A DNA stretch of 64,000 nt, taken from NCBI RefSeq assembly GCF_009801115.1, contig NZ_VTOL01000003.1, forward strand, positions 434,001 to 498,000, given 5' to 3'. Source of the DNA: Dyadobacter sp. 3J3 (lineage in GTDB: Bacteria > Bacteroidota > Bacteroidia > Cytophagales > Spirosomataceae). The notes under the pieces were generated by a model. The model was not told where the DNA came from and ran no database searches. It was given only the letters and a program-made list of their open reading frames with translations. Position 1 is the stretch's first letter, and each line of letters begins with the position of its first letter. Below, one piece after another: positions 19,056 through 27,151 of this stretch. The translations under genes and the position numbers were made by a program.

Positions 19056-20330
19056 ATGAAAGAAAAGAAAGGCACTTCTTCGTCCAGGCGTAACTTTATC
19101 AAAGGTTCGCTGGCGACGCTCGCCACATTTTCCATTGTACCCCGTCACGTACTGGGTAAAGGTTTTATTGCACCAAGTGACCAGCTTACCAAAGCAATTG
19201 TCGGCGTAGGTTCTATGGGCCGCGGCCACATTCCCTATGCTGGAACCAAAGTTGTCGCTCTTTGTGATGTTGATAAAACGCACCTTCAAAAAGCGGTAGC
19301 ACTTGTGGATAAAGGTGTTAAGACTTTTTCTGATTATCGCGAATTAATTCAATTGCCCGAAGTAGATATCGTTCACGTGGCAACGCCTCCGCACTGGCAT
19401 GGGATCATTGCCGCGGATGCTGCGCGTGCAGGAAAAGATGTATGGTGTGAAAAACCGATGACACGGACGATCGGAGAAGGAAAACGTTTGGTTGAAGCAG
19501 TTCAGCAGCATGGAAGAATTTTCCGTCTGAATACCTGGTTCCGTTTCGAAGATAATTTTTATGGTATGAAAACGACCGTGAAACCGATCAAGAAATTGGT
19601 TCAGAGTGGATTGCTTGGATGGCCTTTGAAAGTTACAGTGAGCAAACATACCGGGTTTGACTGGAAGTTTTACTGGGTAGGAAAAACAGATAACCAGCCA
19701 ATGCCCGTACCGGCAGAACTGGATTATGACATGTGGCTCGGCCCGGCTCCGTACAAACCATATAGCGAACACCGTGTGCATCAGACTTTCCGTGGATACT
19801 GGGATTATGATGGCGGCGGATTAGGTGATATGGGACAACATTATATTGATCCGATTCAATATTTCCTGGGAAAAGATGATACCAGTCCGGTGAGTGTGGA
19901 AGTGGATGCTCCGCAACAGCACACGGAAGCGGTTGGTACCTGGAGACGGATTACGTATACCTATGCTGATGGCTGCCAGATTGTTCTGGATGGAGAAGGC
20001 AAGGATGAAAATGTGGCTTATATTGAAGGACCCAAAGGAAAACTTTACCCAAATTTCAAATCGGACATTCAGGATCTTGAAAAGAAACTGGCCGCATTCC
20101 CGGATCCGGAACCACAGGTTACGAATTTCGTTGACGCGGTAAAAAGTCGTCAGAAATTTGCTTTAAATGAAGAAAACGGACATCGTTCCTGTACCATTGT
20201 GAACATGGGGCTGATCGCTTTGCGTCTGGGCCGTTCGTTAAAATATGATCCTGTTAAACAGGAATTTATAGACGACGAAGGTGCAAACCGTCTTATTGAC
20301 CAGCCAATGCGTGGCCCATGGACTATGTAA
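19056..20330 (+). CDS. Gfo/Idh/MocA-family oxidoreductase with Tat signal
   Basis: A 424-residue NAD(P)-dependent oxidoreductase of the glucose-fructose oxidoreductase family. The N-terminus has a twin-arginine signal, SSRRNFIKGSLATLATFSIV, so it is exported folded, probably with bound cofactor. The Rossmann part begins at KAIVGVGSMGRGHI, then VALCDVD; the family motif WCEKPMTRTIGEG carries the conserved Lys of EKP, and DMGQHYIDPIQYFLG supplies the conserved His region. Members oxidise or reduce sugar hydroxyls, and exported ones can form 3-keto-glycosides. It lies 123 bases before a double DUF1080 gene on the same strand, which supports a shared sugar pathway. Substrate unknown. Confidence 0.88.
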   Translation: MKEKKGTSSSRRNFIKGSLATLATFSIVPRHVLGKGFIAPSDQLTKAIVGVGSMGRGHIPYAGTKVVALCDVDKTHLQKAVALVDKGVKTFSDYRELIQLPEVDIVHVATPPHWHGIIAADAARAGKDVWCEKPMTRTIGEGKRLVEAVQQHGRIFRLNTWFRFEDNFYGMKTTVKPIKKLVQSGLLGWPLKVTVSKHTGFDWKFYWVGKTDNQPMPVPAELDYDMWLGPAPYKPYSEHRVHQTFRGYWDYDGGGLGDMGQHYIDPIQYFLGKDDTSPVSVEVDAPQQHTEAVGTWRRITYTYADGCQIVLDGEGKDENVAYIEGPKGKLYPNFKSDIQDLEKKLAAFPDPEPQVTNFVDAVKSRQKFALNEENGHRSCTIVNMGLIALRLGRSLKYDPVKQEFIDDEGANRLIDQPMRGPWTM

Positions 20331-20453
20331 ACTTTTCGTTGCGGAATTGGAAATAGCCCAAACCCGTGCTTACACAGTAATTTCTGTATTGATCTTTATT
20401 CAAATTGTGAAAAAGAGAAATGCAAAAAACGTTTCATTCATTTAAAACAGATC

Positions 20454-23400
20454 ATGAAAAAAATTATATATGCGCTGCTTGCCTGCTGTATGCTTCATAC
20501 GGGTGCAATAGCTCAATTGGATAAAAACAGAACACTATCGACGCGGGTTGCCGATTTACTCGCGCAACTTCCGGCTGACAATGCCGCTCAATTAAAGAAA
20601 AGCATGGACGAACTGGCCGATCTTGGAAAGCCGGGATTGGTTCAAATCGCATCGATGCTGGTAGCACCAGGCAAAGGAAACGATGCCAAAGCTCAGTATG
20701 CGCTGGGTGGCTTTACTTATTACTCATCTCAGGCTGGAAAAGAAGCATGGCGCAAAAATGCCGCCGAAGCTTATGTTGAAGCTTTGCCAATGGCACAATC
20801 GCCGGAAAGCAAGCAGTTTTTAATTTATCAGTTACAAACAATTGGTAAAGATGAGGCAGTCCCAACCGTAGCTACTTACCTTTCAGATGAATATTTATCA
20901 GGACCGGCTGCGAGAACTTTGGCAAGAATCGGAACAGAAAGTGCCGGAAAAGCGCTTTTACAAGCTTTGGCTTCCGCAAAAGGCAAACCTCAGATTTCCA
21001 TTACAGAAGCATTGGGCATGAGCCGTTTCAAAGAAGCTGCCGGCACCATTGAAAAAACCGCTACCAGCGAAGATTTGAATTTACGTAAAGTGAGTTTGTT
21101 CGCTCTTTCAGAAATCGCTTCACCTTCTTCGGAATCGATTCTGGCTGCTGCTGCAACGAAAGCAAATTATCTTTATGATGAAGCAAATTCGACTGCTGCT
21201 TACCTGAATTATTTGTCACGTTTGTCATTAACAGGAAATGCTCCGACTGCCGAAAAAGCAGCTTTGATGCTTACTTCTTCTTTGGTTGATGCAAAACAAA
21301 CCGATACGCGTTCATCTGCTTTGAAGATATATGCGGATAGCAAAAAACGTGAAAGTGTTCCCGTTTTGGTGAAAGCGCTGGATAGTACTGATCCTGAATA
21401 CCGCGCAGCAGCATTGAAATTGGGACAAAAATATACAATGGCCGATGGAACAACGCCCTGGTTAAATGCTTTGAAAAAGGCAAAACCGGAAGTTCAGGCT
21501 GAAATCATTTATATGCTGGGCCGCGCTGAATCAAAAGATGCATTACCAACTATTACCAAATCTCTTACTTCAAAAGATGCCAAAGTGAAAACGGCGGCTA
21601 TCTGGGCAGCCGGTAAAATCGGAGGAGAAAGCAGTCTTCCTGCCTTACTTCCAATTTTGAAAAAAGGGAATGCGGATGAAATTAAAGCCGTAAAAAATAC
21701 GCTTTTGACTTTAAAAGGAAATTCGGTTGTGGATCAGCTTGCTGCGGCTTTACCAACTTTGCCTGCTACTGCACAGCCAGCGGTCATTGACGTATTGGCT
21801 GCGAGAGCTGCCAGTTCCAAAATGAGTATTGTGTCCGCTCAGCTTACAAGTACAAATCCGGAAGTAAAAACGACGGCTTTTAATGCCTTAAAATCGCTGG
21901 CAACTTCAACTGATCTTCCTCAATTATTTACACTTTTAAATTCCGTAAGTAATGCGGACGAGATCACTGCCGTTCAAAATGCGATCATCACAGGTGTGAA
22001 AGGATCAGGCAACGCTTCGGCGCAAAGTGATCTTATTTTGAAACAAATCACTGCTTCTCCTGCTGATAAACAATCTCGTTATTTAGCAGTTTTAGCCAGT
22101 ATCGGTGGAAATAAAGCGTTGACTTCGGTTGTTTCTTCTTACACCAATGGAGACGCAGTTTCGAAAAAAGCAGCGATTTCAGCGCTTTCAAACTGGACCG
22201 ACGCCAGTGCAGCGAATGAACTTTTGGCTATTGCAAAAAAATCAACGGATGCAGAAGATTTCAATCTTGCGTTGACTGGTTATGTTTCAGGAATCACAAA
22301 GTCTCCGAAAACACCTGTTAACAAAGTTTTGATGCTTCATAATGCCATTGACATTGCAAAAACGGATGCGCAAAAAGAATTGATATTGAAAGAATTGCAA
22401 AGATACAAGACATTCAACGCCATGCTTTTGGCAGGAAAATATCTTGACAATTCTGGCGCTGTTCAGCAGGCTGCGGCTCAGGCTGTGATGAATATCGGTT
22501 TGGCTAACAAGAATTTCAGCGGTGCGGAAGTTCGTGAATTGATGTCAAAAACGTCTTCGGTTTTGACAGGTCAGGATAGCGAATATCAAAAGGAATCTAT
22601 CCGTAAATATTTAGCTGAAATACCGGCTGGTGATGGTTTTGTCTCTTTATTTAACGGAAAAGATCTTACAGGCTGGAAAGGTTTAGTAGAAAACCCGATT
22701 GCACGTGGCAAAATGAGCGCCGATACTCTGGCACTTAAACAGAAAAAAGCGGACGAAATTATGAAAACCGGTTGGGCTGCAAAAGACGGAGATCTGGTTT
22801 TCTCCGGTCATGGTGACAACCTTTGTACGATTAAACAATACGGAGATTTTGAAATGTATGTTGATTGGAAAATTGAATCAAAAGGTGATGCAGGGATTTA
22901 TCTTCGCGGTACGCCTCAGGTGCAGATCTGGGATACTTCCCGCGTAGATGTTGGTGCTCAGGTAGGTTCAGGAGGATTGTACAACAATGCAAAAAATCCC
23001 AAAAACCCTACTAAACTTGCTGATAACGCCATTGGCGACTGGAATAATTTCCACATTACAATGATCGGCGACCGTGTTACAGTTGAACTGAACGGAGAGA
23101 AAGTGGTTGATAATGTTATTCTTGAAAACTATTGGGATCGTAAACTACCGATTTTTGTAAAAGAGCAGCTTGAATTGCAGGCTCATGGAAACATCGTTTA
23201 CTATCGTGATATTTATGTTCGTGAAATCGCTCGTCCGGAACCTTTCATGCTTTCTGACGAAGAGAAAAAAGAAGGTTATAAAGTTCTTTTCGACGGAACA
23301 AACATGCACGAATGGGTTGGAAATACAATCGACTACACCAGTGAAAATGGTGATATGGTTTGCAATCCAAATGGTGGCGGAAAAGGAAATCTATATTCAA

Positions 23401-23903
23401 AAGACGAATACAGCGACTTTGTTTTCCGTTTTGAATTCCAATTAACGCCAGGCGCAAATAATGGTCTGGGAGTTCGTACGCCTATGGAAGGTGACGCCGC
23501 TTATGTTGGAACAGAAATACAAATCCTTGATAATGATGCCGACATTTATAAAAATTTGAAAGAATATCAGTATCACGGTTCTGCCTATGGAATTATTCCT
23601 GCAAAACGCGGATATCTGAAACCACTGGGCGAATGGAACTACGAAGAGGTCTATCTTAAAGGCTCAAAAATCAAAGTAACGCTGAATGGTACCGTGATCA
23701 CAGAAGGCGATCTTGCAGAATCCAGTAAAGACGGAACTCCTGATCACAGAGATCATCCGGGACTTAAAAACACAACAGGCCATCTTGGTTTTCTTGGACA
23801 CGGCGCTCCCCTAAAATTTAGAAATATCCGCATCAAGGATTTATCCAAAGTAATGGAAGAGCCTGTTGCAACAGGAAAGAAAAAAGCTAAGAAAAAGAAG
23901 TGA
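20454..23903 (+). CDS. HEAT-repeat protein with two C-terminal DUF1080 (3-keto-disaccharide hydrolase) domains
   Basis: An exported 1149-residue protein. The signal peptide MKKIIYALLACCMLHTGAIAQ is followed by about 690 residues of helical HEAT-like repeats rich in Ala, Lys and Ser, then two DUF1080 domains: the first from DGFVSLFNGKDLTGWKGL (about residue 725 to 922), the second from EGYKVLFDGTNMHEWVG (about 939 to 1127), and a basic tail KKKAKKKK. DUF1080 is a concanavalin-like fold now linked to hydrolysis of 3-keto-glycosides made by Gfo/Idh/MocA dehydrogenases. The adjoining dehydrogenase gene fits that role. The fusion of a long HEAT array to two catalytic-type domains is unusual; the HEAT part may be a scaffold. 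No type IX C-terminal sorting domain was recognised. Confidence 0.87.
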   Translation: MKKIIYALLACCMLHTGAIAQLDKNRTLSTRVADLLAQLPADNAAQLKKSMDELADLGKPGLVQIASMLVAPGKGNDAKAQYALGGFTYYSSQAGKEAWRKNAAEAYVEALPMAQSPESKQFLIYQLQTIGKDEAVPTVATYLSDEYLSGPAARTLARIGTESAGKALLQALASAKGKPQISITEALGMSRFKEAAGTIEKTATSEDLNLRKVSLFALSEIASPSSESILAAAATKANYLYDEANSTAAYLNYLSRLSLTGNAPTAEKAALMLTSSLVDAKQTDTRSSALKIYADSKKRESVPVLVKALDSTDPEYRAAALKLGQKYTMADGTTPWLNALKKAKPEVQAEIIYMLGRAESKDALPTITKSLTSKDAKVKTAAIWAAGKIGGESSLPALLPILKKGNADEIKAVKNTLLTLKGNSVVDQLAAALPTLPATAQPAVIDVLAARAASSKMSIVSAQLTSTNPEVKTTAFNALKSLATSTDLPQLFTLLNSVSNADEITAVQNAIITGVKGSGNASAQSDLILKQITASPADKQSRYLAVLASIGGNKALTSVVSSYTNGDAVSKKAAISALSNWTDASAANELLAIAKKSTDAEDFNLALTGYVSGITKSPKTPVNKVLMLHNAIDIAKTDAQKELILKELQRYKTFNAMLLAGKYLDNSGAVQQAAAQAVMNIGLANKNFSGAEVRELMSKTSSVLTGQDSEYQKESIRKYLAEIPAGDGFVSLFNGKDLTGWKGLVENPIARGKMSADTLALKQKKADEIMKTGWAAKDGDLVFSGHGDNLCTIKQYGDFEMYVDWKIESKGDAGIYLRGTPQVQIWDTSRVDVGAQVGSGGLYNNAKNPKNPTKLADNAIGDWNNFHITMIGDRVTVELNGEKVVDNVILENYWDRKLPIFVKEQLELQAHGNIVYYRDIYVREIARPEPFMLSDEEKKEGYKVLFDGTNMHEWVGNTIDYTSENGDMVCNPNGGGKGNLYSKDEYSDFVFRFEFQLTPGANNGLGVRTPMEGDAAYVGTEIQILDNDADIYKNLKEYQYHGSAYGIIPAKRGYLKPLGEWNYEEVYLKGSKIKVTLNGTVITEGDLAESSKDGTPDHRDHPGLKNTTGHLGFLGHGAPLKFRNIRIKDLSKVMEEPVATGKKKAKKKK

Positions 23904-23924
23904 AAATATTTTTGTAAAAAATTT

Positions 23925-23960
23925 AAAAAGTCCGGTCACTTCCGACCGGACTTTTTTTGT
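23925..23960 (+). terminator. Terminator after the double DUF1080 gene
   Basis: AAAAAGTCCGGTC (23925-23937) pairs with GACCGGACTTTTT (23944-23956) and runs into a T tract. Confidence 0.85.
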
Positions 23961-24034
23961 CTTTTTTTATTTAGCTTTGATATAATAATGCTTTCTAAAC
24001 ATTCCAACCTAAATTTCTAACAAACCTTAGCCCG

Positions 24035-24865
24035 ATGAAAATCAAACATCTATTATTTACCGCCTTATTCATAGCTCCTCTTTTATCTGTTCAGGCACAA
24101 AATACCTTGACAGAAATCTGGGCCACGGAAGGAACAATTCCTGTGCCAGAATCTGTGTTTTACAGCGAAGGAGATAAAATTTTGTATGTAGCACAAATTG
24201 ACGGAAAGTCGGGAGAAAAAGATGGAAAAGGTGGTATTGGAAAAGTTGGGCTGGATGGTAAAATTATTGATTTAAACTGGGTTACTGGCCTGAATGCGCC
24301 CAAAGGAATGGGAAAATTAGGGTCTAAATTTTATGTTGCCGATGTCACCGATATCGTTGAAATTGATTTTAAATCAGGAAAGATATTACAGAAATACCCG
24401 GTTGAAGATTCCAAATTCCTGAATGACCTGACCATTGACTCAAAAGGAAATATTTATGTATCTGATTCGGACACACATAAAGTTCATCTTCTGAAAAATG
24501 GGAAAGTGTCGACCTATTATGAAACATTAACACGTCCAAATGGACTATTGGCCATAGGTAATGATTTACTCATACTTGACAGCGGATCACTGATAAAACT
24601 GGACACAAGTAAGAAACCAACGACCATAGCGGAGGGTATGGATAAAAGTACGGATGGCATTGTGGAAGTAAAACCCGGAGAATATATTGTGTCTTGCTGG
24701 GCTGGGGTTATCTATTACGTAAAGTCGGACGGATCTAAAGAATTGATGCTGGATACAAAGGCAGCGGGTAGCAATACAGCTGATATTGGGTACGACGCCA
24801 AGAAAAAGATTGTATATGTTCCAACATTTTTGAAAAATAGTGTAGTAGCTTATCAGTTAAAATAA
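24035..24865 (+). CDS. Exported SMP-30/gluconolactonase-like propeller protein
   Basis: A 276-residue protein with the signal peptide MKIKHLLFTALFIAPLLSVQAQ and a six-bladed propeller pattern of the SMP-30/NHL type: PESVFYSEGDKILYVAQIDG, NDLTIDSKGNIYVSDSDTHKV, RPNGLLAIGNDLLILDSGSL and DGIVEVKPGEYIVSCWAG. The Asn-Asp and Asp-rich spots fit the single metal site of this family, whose characterised members open sugar lactones. It follows the two putative keto-sugar genes, but a terminator lies between, so it is transcribed separately. A lactonase role is inference; periplasmic location is likely. Confidence 0.78.
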   Translation: MKIKHLLFTALFIAPLLSVQAQNTLTEIWATEGTIPVPESVFYSEGDKILYVAQIDGKSGEKDGKGGIGKVGLDGKIIDLNWVTGLNAPKGMGKLGSKFYVADVTDIVEIDFKSGKILQKYPVEDSKFLNDLTIDSKGNIYVSDSDTHKVHLLKNGKVSTYYETLTRPNGLLAIGNDLLILDSGSLIKLDTSKKPTTIAEGMDKSTDGIVEVKPGEYIVSCWAGVIYYVKSDGSKELMLDTKAAGSNTADIGYDAKKKIVYVPTFLKNSVVAYQLK

Positions 24866-24910
24866 TATATTTATCATAACAAAACAGAATTTTAAAAAAC
24901 AGGCATTTCT

Positions 24911-25426
24911 ATGGACATTTTTGTTGGGAGTCTTTCTTTTAAGTTAAAAGAAAGCGAGTTGCGTGAAGCTTTCGAAAAATTTGGTGAGGTAAGCTCCGCA
25001 AAAATTATTATTGACAAAATTACACGTCAAAGCAAGGGGTTTGGGTTTGTAGAAATGCCTGATGAAGAGCAGGCTAAACTAGCCATAAGTGAGTTGAACG
25101 GGATTGAAATGTACGGCAGACCGTTGGTAGTAAACGAATCGCAGAAAAAAGAAAGAACACCCGGAGACCAGCCAAGAACGGATAGAAGCAGCAGTAGCAG
25201 CAATTCAGGAGGAAGTGGTGGCAGCAATAATACGGGAGGAAGTGACAGAAGTGCTAATTTCGGAAGAAACAAACCTGCCGGTGGCGGTGGAGGTTACAGC
25301 GGAGGCGGAAGCGGATATGGCGGAAAACCAAAATCTGATTACGGCCGCAGCGGAAGAGATGGCGGAGATTACAAAAAAGGCGGCGGATCCAAAAGAGGTG
25401 ATTCCAGAGACAGAGACGATTGGTGA
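24911..25426 (+). CDS. RRM RNA-binding protein with Gly-rich tail
   Basis: A 171-residue protein. Residues 1-80 are one RNA recognition motif with RNP2 IFVGSL and RNP1 KGFGFVEM. The rest is a low-complexity tail of Gly, Ser, Arg, Lys and Asp (SSSSSNSGGSGG, GGGGGYSGGGSGYGG, DSRDRDDW). The arrangement resembles cyanobacterial and Bacteroidota RRM proteins that respond to cold and other stress, and eukaryotic Gly-rich RNA-binding proteins. The disordered tail could promote RNA-dependent assembly (inference). It starts 45 bases after the propeller gene, so may be co-transcribed, and ends in a perfect terminator hairpin. Confidence 0.92.
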   Translation: MDIFVGSLSFKLKESELREAFEKFGEVSSAKIIIDKITRQSKGFGFVEMPDEEQAKLAISELNGIEMYGRPLVVNESQKKERTPGDQPRTDRSSSSSNSGGSGGSNNTGGSDRSANFGRNKPAGGGGGYSGGGSGYGGKPKSDYGRSGRDGGDYKKGGGSKRGDSRDRDDW

Positions 25427-25471
25427 GAAATGGTTGAGCGTGGAGCTCAATAGATGAAATATAATTAGTGC

Positions 25472-25507
25472 AAAAGGTCATCAGGTTTTCGAACCTGATG
25501 ACCTTTT
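25472..25507 (+). terminator. Terminator of the RRM gene with a TTCG loop
   Basis: A perfect 16-bp stem, AAAAGGTCATCAGGTT with AACCTGATGACCTTTT, closed by the loop TTCG. It starts 45 bases after the stop codon and, being A-rich on the left, could act in both directions. Confidence 0.87.
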
Positions 25508-25580
25508 CTAATTTATAAATTCTACAAAACAATACGCTCAAAAACATTCCATATCATAAAAACAAGGGGGCAAATCGCGC

Positions 25581-25763
25581 CGGCTCCATCAGAGCCTCCT
25601 GTTTATAGAAATTTGAATCATCGACAATCTTCCAGGCTCCTTCGGAGCCTCCTCGCATTTCAATCAAATTCTTATCTGGCATAAATCAGGAGACTCCGAA
25701 GGAGTCGGGAGAATTGGAATTCACTATTTTTCTATAAACAGGAGATGGCTCCACCATCGGGAT
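25581..25763. repeat. Palindromic intergenic repeat with nested GGCTCC/GGAGCC hairpins
   Basis: Outer arms CTCCTGTTTATAGAAA (25596-25611) and TTTCTATAAACAGGAG (25729-25744) are exact reverse complements. Inside are hairpins AGGCTCC-TTC-GGAGCCT (25634-25650) and GACTCC-GAA-GGAGTC (25692-25706). Further GGCTCCATC-like copies flank the arms. There is no coding potential. It resembles a REP/MITE-type repeat; whether it recurs in the genome cannot be tested from this window. Confidence 0.65.
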
Positions 25764-25828
25764 TATTGACAATTCAAGACTTAATTAATCTAAAATTTAC
25801 CTTTACAAAAAAATAGCTATATCTAAAA

Positions 25829-25873
25829 TAAAAAGGAAAGGCCGCAAATCAAACTTTGCGACCTTTCCTTTTT
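25829..25873 (-). terminator. Terminator of the nucleoside transporter gene
   Basis: Read on the minus strand, AAAAAGGAAAGG and CCTTTCCTTTTT pair, with GCAAA/TTTGC inside the stem, ending in a T tract. It lies about 37 bases past the stop codon. Confidence 0.82.
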
Positions 25874-25909
25874 AAAACTTTTTGGCTCTGCGTGAAATCT
25901 TAAAAGAAA

Positions 25910-27100
25910 TTAACTCTCAGCCTTAACCTTATTATCCTTAAAGAACAATACAAATAAAACCAGAACCAAAGCAGCAATAGCAGCCGGAACCATCCAGATA
26001 CTCGTCCAGTCTTTAATGCCATTCACCGTATATTTGTCAGCTACAATACCTGCAATCCAGGATCCAATTCCCATTCCGATACCGTAAGTAGCGATAGTAA
26101 TTAAACCTTGAGCCGAAGATCTGTATTTCTCCCCTGCCTTGCTATCCGTGTAAATCTGACCTGTAACGAAGAAGAAATCATAACAAACACCATGCAAAAC
26201 AATTGCCATATAAAGCAACCATTCGCTGCTTGCATCGCCGTAACCAAAGCCTATAAAACGAACAATCCAGGCAATTAATCCCACGATCAGTATCCATTTC
26301 ACACCAAATTTGCGGAAAGCAAAAGGAATCAAAAGCATAAAAATCACCTCCGAAGCCTGTCCAAGCGACATCTTATTTTCCACATTGGTCATTCCCGAAT
26401 CTGTCAGAGACGGATTGGCCATGGCGTAATAAAATGACAAAGGAATACAGATCAGCAAAGACGAAATAAAGAAAATAGCGAAAGAGCGATCTTTAAAAAG
26501 CTTGAACGCATCCAAACCTAAAATGTCAGAAAAAGTAGTACTTGTATTTGGCTTAGGCGGCGTATTTGGAAGGAAAAAAGAATATACACCCAAAATTGCA
26601 GCAGCAACCATAGAAATTTTGAAAATCATCACACTGTCACCAAAACCGTAATAACCGATAATATTCGAAACCACAATCCAGGCCACAGTTCCCATCACAC
26701 GAATCGTTGGAAAGTCTTTTTCAGTATCTTTTACATGCTGCATCGCGATGGAAGTTGTCAAAGCCATGGTCGGGGCAAACGTGATACAATATGCCAAAAT
26801 CACCCAGAAAAATGTGTCAGCATCGGTAATTCCTGTTATCAAATACAAAAGAGCTGCACCCGCCAGACTCAGTACACCCAACACCTTCTGCGCCGCAAAA
26901 TACCTGTCAGCAATCATCCCCACAAAAAACGGTGCAATAATCATTGCGATAGAAAAAGCCGCATAAGCACCGCCCACCTGAACACCGGTTGCATGCAAAG
27001 AATTAAACATGTATTTACTCATCTGGCCGTACCAAGATCCCCAAATAAAATATAGGAGAAACATCATGGCCATTAATTGATAACGGGTCAAATTTTTCAT
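25910..27100 (-). CDS. Nucleoside:H+ symporter family MFS transporter (NupG-like)
   Basis: A 396-residue polytopic inner-membrane protein with about 12 predicted helices. It starts MKNLTRYQLMAMMFLLYFIWGSWYGQM, typical of the NHS (NupG/XapB) family in Bacteroidota, and contains GMIADRYFAAQKVLGV, the loop-2-like motif, and FAPTMALTTSIAMQH. E. coli NupG is 418 residues, so the length agrees. The family imports nucleosides with protons. In Bacteroidota many paralogues sit near carbohydrate genes, so the substrate may differ. It lies 51 bases downstream of mutS on the same strand and has its own terminator. Confidence 0.87.
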   Translation of the reverse strand: MKNLTRYQLMAMMFLLYFIWGSWYGQMSKYMFNSLHATGVQVGGAYAAFSIAMIIAPFFVGMIADRYFAAQKVLGVLSLAGAALLYLITGITDADTFFWVILAYCITFAPTMALTTSIAMQHVKDTEKDFPTIRVMGTVAWIVVSNIIGYYGFGDSVMIFKISMVAAAILGVYSFFLPNTPPKPNTSTTFSDILGLDAFKLFKDRSFAIFFISSLLICIPLSFYYAMANPSLTDSGMTNVENKMSLGQASEVIFMLLIPFAFRKFGVKWILIVGLIAWIVRFIGFGYGDASSEWLLYMAIVLHGVCYDFFFVTGQIYTDSKAGEKYRSSAQGLITIATYGIGMGIGSWIAGIVADKYTVNGIKDWTSIWMVPAAIAALVLVLFVLFFKDNKVKAES

Positions 27101-27151
27101 AAAAAAGATTAGGAGTTATTAACTTAAAATGCAGTTTTCACTGTGGTCAAA

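Larger units (their letters stand above)
25427..25909. other. Intergenic region, 483 bases, with repeat element and two terminators
   Basis: Between the convergent RRM and nucleoside-transporter genes. In order it holds a terminator for the RRM gene (25472-25507), a palindromic repeat element (25581-25763), and a terminator for the minus-strand transporter gene (25829-25873). No convincing gene is seen in it. Confidence 0.7.

Noticed and set aside
25254..25547. 97-codon frame antisense to the Gly-rich tail of the RRM protein
   Set aside because: Arises from the low-complexity repeat on the other strand; no start signal or family.
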